64,000 bases of DNA from Antitrichia curtipendula (taxonomy: Eukaryota; Streptophyta; Bryopsida; Hypnales; Leucodontaceae): positions 40,675,912-40,739,911 of the forward strand of contig OX579636.1 of assembly GCA_951230915.1 (NCBI GenBank), written 5' to 3'. Positions 37,001 to 48,725 of this stretch are shown here, one piece after another. The position numbers and the translations under genes were made by a program. The stretch's first letter is position 1, and each line of letters opens with the position of its first letter. The notes beneath the pieces are model-generated. The model worked only from the letters and a program-made list of their open reading frames with translations, made no database searches and was not told the origin of the DNA.

Positions 37001-40000
37001 CTACTCAATGTTCCAATTCAAGGCCTGGCCAGCCCACATTGGCACAACAGCACCTGGCCCAAACCCATACTCTGCAGGCACATGCCAACTTTTCCTGATC
37101 AATGTCGTTGTATTGGAGTTTCTTGGAAGTCCATAAAAGTCAGGTCCATTCAAGCTCGTAAATCCCTCCAATTTGTCCAGAGCACCTGCCTGAAAATATC
37201 AATTAGCAGTGAAAACACGATGTCATTTTCTGACCCTACAAGATTAGATTCATTACTCCTCACATTGACTGCGGTAACCACAATTCACTCCTACACACGA
37301 CGTCACTGGGAATTGCGTCATTGGGCACTCAACTACAAGTACGAGGATAAGAAAAGTTGTCCTAGCAAAGAATCAAACACATCAATCGTTGTTATAATAT
37401 CTAGTTCTAATTTTCATTTAAATACATAATATTTCGTGTGAAAAAAGCTGCACAGAAGACACGAGGACTGCAAAAATTGGAATATCAAAGCCAAAGTTAT
37501 AACGACTTAATCACGAAGAGTCCGAATGGTCAGAAGTGGCCGCTTAGGTATCTGAAGGGTGAAGCAATAAACCTCACCCAGAGGTTGTCCTTTCTCTGAT
37601 TAAAGATGCCATATCAACATACTAATAAAGATGTGGCACGAAGTCATGGAATAGGTAATTAGGTACCTGTTCAAATGCTTCTGCGTACAGGGGCAGAGCA
37701 ATGGGAGCGCTGAAGATGCCTGCACACCCACACGATGCCTCTTTGGCATGCCTCTCATGGGGTGCACTATCAGTTCCCAGAAAGAAACGTTTGCTCCCGC
37801 TGGTGACTGCCGCAACTAAGGCTCTTCCTGCAGTCCCATATATCACAAGATATCTTCAAACAACTAGGAACTACACCTTTGCTATTCATGCAAGGGCGAA
37901 TCTCAACCATGAATTCAGATGTTCTTATTCGTAGAAAATAATTATGGTCTGCCGCATGCAAATGCTGAAACAGAGTGATACAAGGAGGGAGATTACAAGT
38001 TTACCAACCACATGAATTGTCATATTCGTTGAAATGGTGGCAATTACAAGTAATTGGCACCTTTCCAGAACCCTGTCTGGAACCTCAGATCTACACGTAT
38101 CCTAGTTTTTAGAACTTACGCACTTGAAAGTCACGATTTTGGTGCTCTAAAACAAGCCAGTTTAACGAATATAACCATAGAATGGAGAAGTAATATTATA
38201 ACTCTCAGAAATTGATGGCATAGAGAACATTCAAGGTAGTGAGATCACTCACTGTGAGTCTCGCGCTTCAGCACTGGGAGGCAGTAATTGTGGGGTTGAA
38301 GTCCTCCTTGAAATAGTGCATTCCTATTCATCAAAAGATGTTGTGGTGTGACTGTTGCTGCAACCATGCCTGTCACAAGAATAATACGGGTCAAATTTTC
38401 AAATGCGGTGACAACTGACAAGCTATTTTCCAAGAGCTTAATAACTTACTAACGACGGGATCACCATTGGATACCTGCCCTACTCCACAAAAATCTTCTA
38501 AGACAAGAATACCTCTCGACACATATGCACGATAAAAGCTACAACCAATAGAAGCTGGTTGTTCTCTTTCAAGAATATGGAATAATAGTGCATGATTTCC
38601 CTCCGACAGTGTTGAAAAGGTACCATCAGTATTAGACGCAACAAACGCAACTGCATCTTCAGTTGTGATGTGTTCCATTACAATCTTCAGTTTCGGAAGT
38701 TTCTGTCTGAGGGGGGTGAGTACAGTCTCGATGAACACTTTCTCTCGGTCAAAGATGTCCACCGTTTGATCTGCGACTTCTCCATGAACCTACAACATTA
38801 TACCCATTTATCAACTTATTAACTTATTAGCAAAGTATGAAATAAAAGCCCTTGGGGTACAATGTCAAACTGCAATAACCCTATAAATCTAATAAATTTG
38901 TTGAACCAGCTTCATCATTTTCAAAAGACTAATAAAAGGAGATGAGTGTTGCTAAGGTGATACAATCCCCTAGACTGATCACATATGGAACATTCTCTTC
39001 TTAGATCATGCACATTCTTCTTCAGTCGATTCTAGCACAATACATTGGTTTAAAACAAACGGAATGCACATTAAAACATCGTCCGCAATGGCCAGGCTCG
39101 AGAAGAACAAAACAAGGAACTTACCAGAAGAGGTAAGCCCTGTTCCACCATCTCCTCAAGCACAGGCATGCACTTTCCAAACAAGTCAGTGACACCTGCT
39201 TGTGAGTTTGTTGTGGCTCCTGCTGGATACAATTTGACAGCTTTCACCAGTCCACTTTCGCCTGTCAAGACACCCCACTGCAACGCCCTCAACAAAGGCA
39301 CTTGTGTTCTCCGACTCATATGGACACTTTTTCCAACTCTTGACATTAATTCGTACTCTTCCTTCATAGCTTACAACAACAAGAACAAAAAAAAATGACT
39401 ACGATTAAATCCTAAGCACCAAAATGGGCTCCATATTCGAAAACAGTTTTGAGTAGGTCATATGAAGACTCATTTTTGTTCAATTTTATTTACTTTTTGA
39501 CCGACACGTGCAGTGCTCTTTATAAGCTCCACCGTTTGATCTGCGATAAAATATTTAGCAATACCTGGCTTGTATTTTTCACAAGATAATTAATCAAACT
39601 TGACACTCTAAAACCATGAAATCTCAATCCTTTAGGGGTTTAGGGTACGTCAGTCAAAGCTATGGAGATCAATACAAGATCAAAAATCTGTGACACTTAC
39701 TTGCATCTTCGATATCTTTCCTAGTGGTCACATCTGTCAAGTACAGAGTCATCAAGGGCTCGAATTCGACATTAGAAGGCAAAGCCTGCATGATGCGATC
39801 CCTATATGCCAATGCTGCAGGAAGATCGGTCACGGGCGGCTTCAAGTTGGGCATGATGATAGCTCTCCTGAAAACACCTGCACTGAGGAATAAAGCCACC
39901 ATAACAAAATTTAGAATCCTGTAAAACAATACAAAAGATATGCAAGCATTCCCTTCCTCTGTGCACTAACTGCACAGCAACCCCACAGCGACCACGCATA

Positions 40001-40580
40001 ATGTTTACAAGAAATTTGAATTCACATTGTAAGAAGGAAGTTCCCTTCCTCTGTGATTAACCACAAAGACATCGATTCTAGAATTGCATCGATTCTTTAT
40101 CGTCTGACCTACTTTTAATTACATATCAGGCTAGAGAACAGAACTATGTGCAGTGAAGAGGAAGCACTTGTATTAATTGACAAGATATACATGATTCTTG
40201 AACATGATATTTCTCATGCAAGGTAAAAGACTCAAATCGTCAACAGTTGTAAGAAGTTTCAAATCATTTCAGACAATTTTGAATCATTTTAAAACTTGGA
40301 GTGTGCGGTCAATGACATGTTTTCTATACCTTAAAGGAGCAACCGCAGTGAGCCCCTCGCCATCGCGAAGATGCAGATGCCAATCATCGGGTTGCACAAT
40401 CGTGAGGCGCTGGATGGATCCATCGCGGTGACGCCTGCCTTCTTCTTCTACAACTTGGGAAGTTGCAGTCGCAGTCGTGACCAGAAAGCGCTTCTTCCCC
40501 GATTTCTGGAAGAAATGCTCAGACGGCACCACGGCGAACGATGTCGCCAGAGCTCGGGGTTTCAACATCGCGGCAAGCAT
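37001..40580 (-). CDS. PYR4: Dihydroorotase, organellar (pyrimidine synthesis step 3)
   Basis: Closes N-carbamoyl-aspartate to dihydroorotate in de novo UMP synthesis. Seven in-phase exons on the minus strand give 400 aa: 40580-40330, 39882-39701, 39261-39125, 38789-38624, 38369-38253, 37827-37667, 37189-37001 (stop TAG). The sequence matches the monofunctional class II enzyme of plants and bacteria (PyrC). Metal ligands are present: HLH at 68-70 in [12 protein letters not shown], carboxylated Lys154 in [11 protein letters not shown], His192 in LLVHGE, His230 in MEHITT, and catalytic Asp304 in GTDSAPH. The first about 50 residues ([18 protein letters not shown], then a basic Ser/Thr-rich part) are an organelle transit peptide, as in the plant enzyme. 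The downstream neighbour is the convergent tRNA ligase. The start is the first ATG of the open frame; Met5 is the alternative. No damage seen. Confidence 0.95.
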
Positions 40581-41340
40581 TGTGACAATCTATTCCTGGG
40601 GTGCTTGGCAGTGCCTGCCACTTTTGATCACGCGTCACAGGAAAATTTTGAGTGTGAGCTAGCCGCAGCATTATAGATTCCATCGATTCCAGTCTTAAGG
40701 GTAATCTACTTCTGCGATCGTTTCTAAGGAGGTTTATTTGTTATTAGTAATTTGTTTTCCTTCAAAAAATGATTCAGAATATATTGAACAACTCTTCTTG
40801 AACTCGAGATGAAGTCAAGAATTAACCAACTGATCTTATGAAGCAAGATCTTCGGCTCATCTAGTAAGATCGGCTCTCATGATCTTCGGCTCGAATCGCC
40901 TCTCATGACTCTCTTCACATGACTTGGAGCTCTACAAATTTTGTTCAGCCACTAGAATTGTGAAGTGTACAAGTACAACGATTCTCTGACATCGAATTCC
41001 ATAGTTTAAACCATAGTCGAAGAATAGACAGACGAACAACTTAAACCCTAAAGATCCAAGGGAACACTTGTGTCCTCACATCTTGCTGTATTTTCAGTGT
41101 CCTTCACAGGTTTGGTGAGACTTGTAAAAGATGCAACTTAAAAGTAACCAAAATTCTATTGCTCCAAACCATGGATGAAACAGCTCTTACAAAAAACATT
41201 CCTGACATTGATGCAACACGACACATAATGTAAAAGAATACAAAATCCCTTTGACCCACTAGGGTTTAACGAGGGTTTTGCACCATTCAGCGGTGCTTGC
41301 AACTCATGCATCACTCAAACCCGAACAGTCCTCGCTGCAT
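40581..41340. other. Upstream region of dihydroorotase
   Basis: Probable promoter and leader of the dihydroorotase gene. No other gene seen; no clear TATA box. Confidence 0.4.
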
Positions 41341-41348
41341 TAACTAAT

Positions 41349-41663
41349 GTCGACCTCAAAATCTTGACTGTTAAAACAACCGTCTCGTCTCGTACGATTC
41401 CACCGAGGACCCAAGCATGACCGAGAAAGAGGAACTACCGGTCGACACAAAGACGTAGCAGCAAATTGGCAACAGGCAAATGTGCTTGCAAAACAGATAT
41501 AAAGAAATGAAAAGAAAAGAAAAATGAAGAGGAGGTGCAACAATCAAGACTTACATAGCGTGCGAAAGGAAAGCGAGGAGTGAGGGAGTCGCAAGTCTTC
41601 TGGTAGCGCCGAATCTCTTGCAGTGCCTCGGTGCGATGCCACCGGTCGCCATCGGTGCGGCTT
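41349..41663 (-). pseudogene. Histone H3 pseudogene
   Basis: Read on the minus strand, KPHRWRP (41663-41643) is followed, after a frame change, by EALQEIRRYQKTCDSL and then PRFPFARY (to about 41558). This is the H3 alpha-N region, whose usual form is [20 protein letters not shown] and LPFQRLV. A 7-base insertion just before it causes the shift. A GTAAGT donor follows, then a pyrimidine tract and an acceptor, after which NSQDFEVDIS (41373-41344 area) matches the H3 AQDFKTD segment and hits a stop. The N-terminal tail upstream is unrecognisable and the histone fold beyond is lost. The retained intron argues for a decayed duplicated gene, not a reverse-transcribed copy. Canonical H3 or a diverged variant such as CENH3 cannot be told apart. 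Confidence 0.55.
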
Positions 41664-42193
41664 CCTACTAAGCCTCCTTGCAGATGCGATCCCGAATTGA
41701 AGAGCCACGAGATAGATCGGCGACGGCTGCTGAATTGATTTTGATGCCGGCCTGTCGTGGTGCGCTTGAATTTGTTTAATGCTCAATTAAAAAATATATA
41801 TAAATGTTTTGTTATGCTCCCCAATTTACAGGATTATGATTGCATTGGGTACACTTCCTTTCGTAAAAATACTGGCCACGTGCCCTCTTCGTCAAATTTT
41901 GGTACAGAGTTGGCCAGGTTTGTCAAATTGTCTCTCCCTGTCGTGTAAGTTACTCGGTATGGTCTACACATCCGTGAAAACTGTTAAACTAAAAGAAAAA
42001 AGAAAAAGAAAAAGATTTCAGAAAAGCAGAAAACAAAATATAATTTTCGCCACTGTGGCGGCCCTTTTCCGCCAAAAGCCGTTTGTTCCAGAACCCTAGT
42101 GTAATGCCGCGTCAACAACGCTCTGCAACCTTGATACGCAACTGCTAACTGAGTGTAACAGTTCACTTTGTTAGGCTAAGTTAAGGGACGTGA

Positions 42194-42422
42194 CTTGCTT
42201 CTTCCGAAATTCACAACGATGAAGTGTCGGTAGTATCACTACCAGAAGAAATGGTTGAATTGAGGGTACTACAGTAAGTTGAGAGTACACTAAGTTGCGA
42301 AAATCATACTATGGAGCACATGAGAGGGTTGTGACGTGAATGCGAAGTGGAGACGCTTGCTTGTTCCAAAATTCACGACGATAAAGTGTCGGTAGTAGTA
42401 TCACCACTAGAAGAAATGGAAG
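42194..42422 (+). repeat. Tandem duplication of the methylesterase 5' end (offset 162 bp)
   Basis: 42194-42256 and 42356-42422 match: both have CTTGCTT-x-TTCC, AAATTCAC, AAGTGTCGGTAGTA and AGAAGAAATGG. The second copy carries the chosen start codon. In the first, the corresponding ATG opens an eight-codon uORF ending TAA. Confidence 0.75.
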
Positions 42423-45400
42423 CTAGGAATGGGGTTCATCCCGGAAGCGGGCCTTTCGCATACTCACCACTGGCCCGTAATGCGAGTGTCGAGATTGACG
42501 AAGTTGCAGAGCACGTCGTGAATGTTGACGACCTCCTTCGAAGTGGTCAATTTGCTCCGGAGGTATATACATGTGGACAATTTCCGCGGAGCCCTTCCTT
42601 GCACATTTCTAGGTTTTCGGTTAGGTTTTCGGGTTTTCGGGTTTTCGGTTTTCGGTTTTAGTTTCAGTGTGGTTTCAGATCAAGGAATTTTGTGGGTTGG
42701 ATCCTGATGTTTTTGTTTATTGAGTGTTGACTTGGAGCAGAATTGGGAGGTCGGAGGGGAGAATGAGCGAAGACAATTCTCTGATCCTTCTGTGGAACGA
42801 CAAGCTTCCCTGGGGCAGGTCTTGACTGGCGAAGTGCAACATGTGGCTTCTGAAACTTATTTGATCACGAGACTCGCATTCACTCTTCTGAAGTATCTCG
42901 GGTAGGTTGTCGTTTGTCTGTTTGTTTTTCTCCATTGGAGGAGGGATGTATTCAGGGTCTAAAATCTCTTTATACCCTTTCTAATTCCTATTTTCTAATT
43001 CTCTAATTCCTGTCTTGTTAGGACAGGCTTGTGTGAGAGTTTTGCTTTGCTGAAATGTATGTTCTTTAGACACGACTGCGGTAAGGTATTCCTGCTTGAT
43101 TAACACCCTGTGGCGTCTTGCTTCTCCCTGTCATCAATTTCAATTTATTCTGTTTCTGTTATGTTTGGCAGAATTGGGATCCGTTGGCTTTTCCAGTTGA
43201 CACGACTCGGTCTTTATGCTCTGTTTCTGATGCCTGGCTTCATCCAGGGTACATGTTCTACTCACTTCTTCTTAAACCGCATGCTACTTATGATAAGGCT
43301 CCTATGGACTGAAACTGATTGTGATGTCATGGGTGGTGTTACGGGTCCTAGCGTGAATTTGGGAAGAAACTTTTCCATTTTACCATCAATCTCGTTAAAC
43401 CAATGACTTCGTCGAGTTTGCAATGCGAGTCTAATCCCATTTTTTCTTATGCACTTTGCAGTGGGTTATTATTACTTTTTTTCGAAGAGTATTCAGCGCA
43501 GCCTGGTGTATGGGGAGCATCCGCGCAACAGGTAATTGATTCTCATTTTTAAGGCAATACAAATATGTGTACTGTTTAGTTACTTGAGACTTGAAAATTG
43601 CCAATTTGGGCTAAGTCTTGTCACTGTTATGAACTGCAATTTCAAGATGAGTATCTGCTAATCCGTGTCGGTGATGGACAGATTTGACTTATATCTACCG
43701 GCAGGGCGCCAACCGAGACCTGTAGTGATCTATATCACGGGAGGTGCTTGGGTTATTGGGTACGACCACTTCTCTAAGACTTCTCTATAACTGCTTCTCA
43801 AAGCTTTTCCCTTTTGGATTGTTTCGGCTCTTCTGCTTGGAGAATACTAAGGGACACTTTGAGTTGGTTTCCTTAGGTACAAGGCGTGGGGTGCGTTACT
43901 AGCAAGACAGTTGGTTGAACGGAACATCATTGTGGCCTGTATTGATTACAGGTGAATTTTTCTTGTCCTTGCTAGAAAACTTGGTGCATTGAGGTATTCG
44001 TCTGACTTTGGCAGAACGCAGCTCTTGGTCGGTTGTAGCACTTCCAGGAGACTCTCATTCATATGTCTGTCCAATAACCGTTTATAGTGCACTTGACAAC
44101 TGAAAATTGCACATTAAACATCTTGAAGGTTGTATAGGTGGCAGGATATTAAAGGCAGAAAATAGTGCACGTGACTTTCGACAAATATCACTACCTTAGA
44201 GAATCAATTTGCACTGCGACTTTCTCCTTGGCTGGCAGATGGCGTTTGCAGGCGTGATTTCGTTCCAAGGTTCATGACTCATTGGTTGCTCGTGGGTATT
44301 TATGCAGGAATTTTCCTCAAGGCAGCATCAGTGACATGGTATCAGATGTTTCCAGAGGAATTGGTTTCGTTTGTCAGAATATTGTAGATTACGGCGGAGA
44401 CCCAAACATGTAAGTCCTAGAAGGTTCAAGAATTGGCATCATGTCCAGTAATGCTCGTGAGCCTCCAAGCTCTCGAGCATTATCTAGTCCATAAAGTTAC
44501 GCATACACACAGTTGCGACGCTCTTAGAGAGTTTCGTGGGATGTTTGAACAGGATATATTTAGTAGGTCAATCTGCCGGTGCACATCTGGGGGCGTGTGC
44601 TTTGCTAATTCAAGCGCTGGAGCAAGTAAGGGAAGAAAATAGTGGAAGTAATTCTGCTGAACTCGCCTGGAAGGCATCTCAAATGAAGGCCTATTTGGCT
44701 GTTTCAGGCGGGTAAGTTTACATCAACTGGAATTTTCGATTTATACTTTGGTCTCTCTAGGATTAAATCCGCTGTCACTTAATCTGTAAACGTCTGTCGA
44801 AGCTCCATAGTCGAACTCTATTTCTGTCGGAGTTTCAGACTATGAAACTACTACTTCAGGGATACTTTCACCTGTAAGGCTTCCTTTAATGTAATGTGGA
44901 CTTCGACTTTCACTACTAGAAAACCAACCGAGGTATTCTTGAAAACCCAGCTGCATTAAACCCTGCCAATTGCAACACCAGTTAAGTTAGTTTCTAACAT
45001 AAACCCAGTCAGTTGTAACATGTCTAGGTTTTCTAGATTACATATGGGGATTGGATTTCTATTGGTGTTCAGCTGTGTTCAGCTATTGGATTTACAAGAA
45101 ACAAGAATTCTTTTGGTGCAGGTACAATCTGACGAGTCTTACGGGGCACTTTCATAAGCGCGGTCTATACAAATCGATGTTTTTTAGGTATGACGATGTT
45201 GCCCTTACAGAGCTTCAATCAATTTCTGGTAGAAAGACTTACTTTGATAATGCTTACATGGTTGTTTTATCAGTTTGCTAATGCAGTTGAGTGTGATCAA
45301 AGAAAGGGCAAAATTTCTGGGACAATAATAATCTCACCTGTTCTGAAATTGCAGAATCATGGAGGGTGAGGATTCATTGGCAACGTATTCTCCAGAGTGT

Positions 45401-46154
45401 ATCGTTAGAACTCCAGCATTCAAGGATGCATTGCCTCTGCTCCCTCCAATCACTCTTTTTCATGGAACTGCTGACTATTCTATTCCTTATGAGGCCAGGT
45501 ATTGTCTTTGCCCAATCACAGATTTCACGTCTTGGTCAAATAACGAGTAACCTTCTCTCTTTCCAAGCATACTGGCTAAGCCGAGTTGGTCACAACCTTG
45601 TAATGCTGGGAATTTGCAGTTTTCCTATTGTGCGTTTTTAATGAATTTAATCAAATGCGCAATACCTTTTTCTTGTTTCTTGGTAAAAAGGGATATGTTG
45701 CGTGCAGTGTTGAGTTTGGCGATACTCTACTTGCAGTAGGGACTACAGCTCATACTGTATTGTACGCAGACAAAACGCACACAGATTTGATCCTGCAGGT
45801 ATGCGAGTCGTTGCCTATCTCACTTGTTAGGAAGTCGATAAATCCCATTTTTGGAGAGTATTCTGTAAAACTGTCTCTCTATTTCTTATTTTTGTATAAT
45901 ACCATCTAAATGATTGTTAAAGCAACAATGCAACGTTCAGGAGAGAGAAAGAGGGAATGTCTGTTCTTAATTAGTGGTGCATGTGAATACAGGATCCCAT
46001 GCGAGGAGGGAAGATCGATATGTTAGCAGATATATTGGCAGTGGTTCATGCTGACGATGAGGAAGAGCGAGCTGAAGATGCAGTAGCCATGATGCGTCCT
46101 AGATTGGTGCCTGAATGTCTCATACAGCTTGCACGCTGGGTCAGCCCCTTCTGA
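42416..46154 (+). CDS. ICME: Isoprenylcysteine alpha-carbonyl methylesterase
   Basis: Hydrolyses the methyl ester on the C-terminal prenylcysteine of prenylated proteins, reversing ICMT; in plants this modulates abscisic acid signalling at the ER/Golgi. Twelve in-phase exons give 443 aa: 42416-42562, 42741-42901, 43172-43248, 43462-43531, 43682-43759, 43877-43951, 44308-44409, 44553-44711, 45122-45187, 45355-45498, 45708-45798, 45993-46154. Residues 90-135 hold a hydrophobic segment ([20 protein letters not shown]) that anchors it in the membrane. The alpha/beta-hydrolase part has the oxyanion hole TGGAW (171-175), nucleophile Ser244 in GQSAGAH, Asp352 in HGTADYSIP and His384 in KTHTDL, so the triad is complete. 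The start is the first ATG after an in-frame stop at 42332. The frame is open from 42335, so a non-AUG start would add up to 27 residues. The usual plant length is about 400-480 aa. Confidence 0.93.
42611..42660 (+). repeat. GGTTTTC microsatellite in methylesterase intron 1
   Basis: About six runs of GGTTTTCG/GGGTTTTC in imperfect tandem. Not the plant telomere unit TTTAGGG. Confidence 0.7.
44911..45036. mobile_element. Possible 126-bp MITE in methylesterase intron 8
   Basis: CACTACTAGAAAACC at 44911-44925 and GGTTTTCTAG at 45027-45036 form an inverted end of at least 10 bp. The left end resembles CACTA termini. It lies within the intron 44712-45121 and no target duplication was resolved. 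Confidence 0.3.
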
Positions 46155-47072
46155 AGTTGGAAAGAATCGGTTGAACACCTTAAGGACCAGGGGACTTTAC
46201 AAAATTGTGAAGATGAATTATAAAATGCAACTTAGAAGAAGAAGAATTTAGTGACGACTCTAAAACAGTAGCTGTAAAATGTGATCCATAAATCATATCC
46301 ATGGTTAGATCCACCACTACACTAACCAATATTTTCAATTAAATTTGAAGCCACAAATTGGAAATTTCCTCCTAAAATCCATTGTAGGTTGAATAATTGT
46401 GATTTTCACACCAAAAAAATCCATGAAGTTTAGAAGCTTTAAGCTCCAATCATATTGATTTTTGAAGATTTTTATTTTAATTTTTAATTCAAGTCATTTT
46501 GGAAGGATCATTTTTGAACTGAAAAAGTTACTTCTAAAGGTCAAACCTACTAATACCCTTTGAATTATAGAAACTAAATGTTAAAGAACTAACACAATAA
46601 TCTACCAAATAATTGATGGATGAGAAAACGCATTTTTTTTTTGTGTGCTGGGGGTTATGTTCGTTGGTTGTTCAAAATTTGAATGCCTGGGTCCTCAAGG
46701 GGTTAAAATCTGAGACTCCTACCTCTTTTTTTTTAAAAAGACTCTAAAGCGACCATTTGAACGTGCCTCAAGGAGATATCCTTGCATACAATTTGCACCA
46801 AATAGAGGTAAGCTCATACAGTACCAAATTTCTCTGTCCGTGTAGTTCAGTCGTTGTCTCTTGTATGAGTAGTTTTTGCATCTTTCACTGCGGTGTACTG
46901 TATTGGCATCTGGATAGGAGGGACCTTTGGTGAGAGAAATACCGAGCATGATGAGACTCAAGAGAGTAGGGTTTACTAGATCCAACAAATTAGTTTTCTC
47001 TTCTAAGCCCACATTGAATGCCTGCGTTGTAGATTAGTCTTTACTTGTGGGCGATTATCTCCTATTAATACT
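46155..47072. other. Intergenic, with one end of a TTAA MITE
   Basis: AAGGGGTTAA near 46697, after a GGGTCCTC, resembles the right end of the TTAA element family (compare 2456-2468). No partner end was found. No gene recognised. Confidence 0.35.
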
Positions 47073-47292
47073 ATGGTCTAGATGCAGGTTTAGTTTTCAG
47101 TTCATTTTGACTCTTACAACTCGTCTTGTGACGTCTGGATGTCTTCAGATCACTCTTGTCTCTTATGTGAAATATTCTCGCAAAGGCCATTATATCATAT
47201 CAATGTTATGGTCTAGATGTTGATTTAGTTTTGAGTTCACTTTCACTCCTACAACTCGTCCTGTGATGCTTGGATGTCTTCAGATCTCGCTC
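47073..47292. repeat. Tandem duplication of the 3' end of the coiled-coil gene (offset 135 bp)
   Basis: ATGGTCTAGATG at 47073 and at 47208 start two copies of about 85 bp. Both include CTACAACTCGTC-like and GGATGTCTTCAGATC segments. The right copy contains the last about 28 codons and stop of the minus-strand gene; the left copy would encode a similar tail and stop. Confidence 0.75.
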
Positions 47293-48012
47293 TTGACGCT
47301 TCTCAACATGGTGTCGGTGGTTTTCTTTGTGGTGATGGTGGTTCTCTTGATCATGGTGGTGGTGGTTTTCTTTTGATCGTCCCACAAGCTTAATACCGTC
47401 GGATCCTTTGGGAGTGAGGAAACTGGGGAAGTTGGGAGTACTCTGGGACTGTTTGTAACGACGGTGATTTGCTGTAGGCTTCGAGGAGGTGGAGGTGTTC
47501 AGGTTATGTTCGAGCAATCGTTTGGAGTGGGAAGACAAGCCTTCGGCAAGACGATTCCCTTCCTTGGTTTTGTTGTTGTTCTTCTCCCTCTGAGCATTGT
47601 AAGTAGCATGACAACTCTTGGTCAGATCCACGAGCTCGGCCATTTGGCTCTGCTTCTCCAGCCGCTCTTGGCGGGCGATGTTGTTCTGAATCTCCTTCAT
47701 GCGCTTGATACGCTCTTGAATCTCGTGCCTGAGCTTGCCTTTGGACAAGTGCTCTTGCCGTTCGGCTCGCATGACTTTGAGAACGGTCTCTCGCTCCACC
47801 ACCTCGTTGGCCAAAATGTCTAACCACCGCTTCTGCTTGCGCAGCGCACCTTGACCCAGTTGGCGTTTCCTGATCAGCTGCACTTCTTCGGTGTCGGCTT
47901 GCCCGTTGTCCCTCCATTGGTTCGGTTCGGGTATCCCGATGCCTTCGTTGCTCCACTCGAAGATTCTCTGCAACCTTGCCTTCTCACTCTCTCCCAGCAC
48001 TGGCATTCTCAC
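47206..48012 (-). CDS. Intronless coiled-coil protein with His-rich C-terminal half (unknown)
   Basis: 268 aa, one exon; I do not recognise the family with confidence. After an N-terminal segment (ARLQRIFEWSNEGIGIPEPN), residues about 45-140 are charged and helix-prone (KRWLDILANEVVERETVLKV, KLRHEIQERIKRMKEIQNNI), a likely coiled coil. Residues 150-205 are Ser/Asn/Lys-rich and probably disordered. About 215-245 hold three His clusters (ENHHHHDQENHHHHKENHRH), and the end is basic. G+C is higher than in the flanks and codon use looks coding, with no damage. It differs from its neighbours in lacking introns. A 152-bp tandem array begins about 50 bases before the start codon. The short charged coiled coil would suit a flagellar or microtubule-associated protein of motile sperm, but that is a guess. 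Confidence 0.65.
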   Translation of the reverse strand: MRMPVLGESEKARLQRIFEWSNEGIGIPEPNQWRDNGQADTEEVQLIRKRQLGQGALRKQKRWLDILANEVVERETVLKVMRAERQEHLSKGKLRHEIQERIKRMKEIQNNIARQERLEKQSQMAELVDLTKSCHATYNAQREKNNNKTKEGNRLAEGLSSHSKRLLEHNLNTSTSSKPTANHRRYKQSQSTPNFPSFLTPKGSDGIKLVGRSKENHHHHDQENHHHHKENHRHHVEKRQERDLKTSKHHRTSCRSESELKTKSTSRP

Positions 48013-48064
48013 TCTTCTAAGACCCTCGAATTCACTGCTCGCCTCAAAATCAATTCGTAGCTGC

Positions 48065-48725
48065 TACTGCTGCCAACTTTGCAAAAATTGTTCCTCGAGG
48101 TTAACTTTTCTACTTGAAATGATTTATGTTTATTCTCATCCTCGTGTTTCTGATGCAAACATTTAGAAACTGTTTGTCACTTTTGAAATGATTTTGGTCT
48201 CTTTCCATTTCCTTGTTACTGCTGCCAACTTTGCAAAAATTGTTCTTCGAGGTTAACTTTTCTACTTGAAATGATTTATGTTTATTTTCATTCTCGTGTT
48301 TCTGATGCAAACATTTAGAAACTGTTCGTCACTTTTGAAATGATTTTGGTCTCTTTCCATTTCCTTGTTACTGATGTCAACTTTTTAAAAACTGTTCCTC
48401 GAAGTTAACTGTTCTACTTGAAATGATTTATGTTTGTTCTCATTGTTGTGTTTCTGATGCAAACATTTAGAAACTGTTTGTCACTTTTGAAATGATTTTG
48501 GTCTCTTTCCATTTCCTTGTTACTGATTTCAACTTTAAAAAAATTGTTCCTCAAGGTTTTCTACTTGAAAAATGATTTATGTTTGTTCTCATTCTCTTGT
48601 TTCTGATGCAAACATTTAGAAACTGTTTGTCACTTTTGAAAGGATTTTGGTCTCTTTCCATTTCCTTGTTACCGATGCTAACTTTGAGAAAATGTTTCTT
48701 CAGTCTTTACGACTCGAAAGGATTC
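48065..48725. repeat. 152-bp tandem array upstream of the coiled-coil gene
   Basis: Units start at 48065, 48217, 48369, 48521 and a partial at 48670 (spacing 152, 152, 152, 149). Each has TACTG-x-TG-x-CAACTTT, a GTTCCTCGAGGTTAACTTTT-like block, ATGATTTATGTTT, TGATGCAAACATTTAGAAAC and CACTTTTGAAATGATTTTGG. The copy nearest the gene is the least changed pair with the next one. Placement makes it promoter or 5' leader sequence. Confidence 0.9.

Noticed and set aside
41340..41543. Hydrophobic minus-strand frame resembling a signal peptide
   Set aside because: It is a translation through the pyrimidine tract of the H3 pseudogene intron.
42404..42418. CACTAGAAGAAA resembles a CACTA terminus
   Set aside because: It lies in the frame leading into the methylesterase start and is repeated upstream only because of the local tandem duplication.
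47464..47956. Long frames antisense to or out of frame with the coiled-coil gene
   Set aside because: They are shadows of the 268-aa frame, whose composition and domain order are more protein-like.
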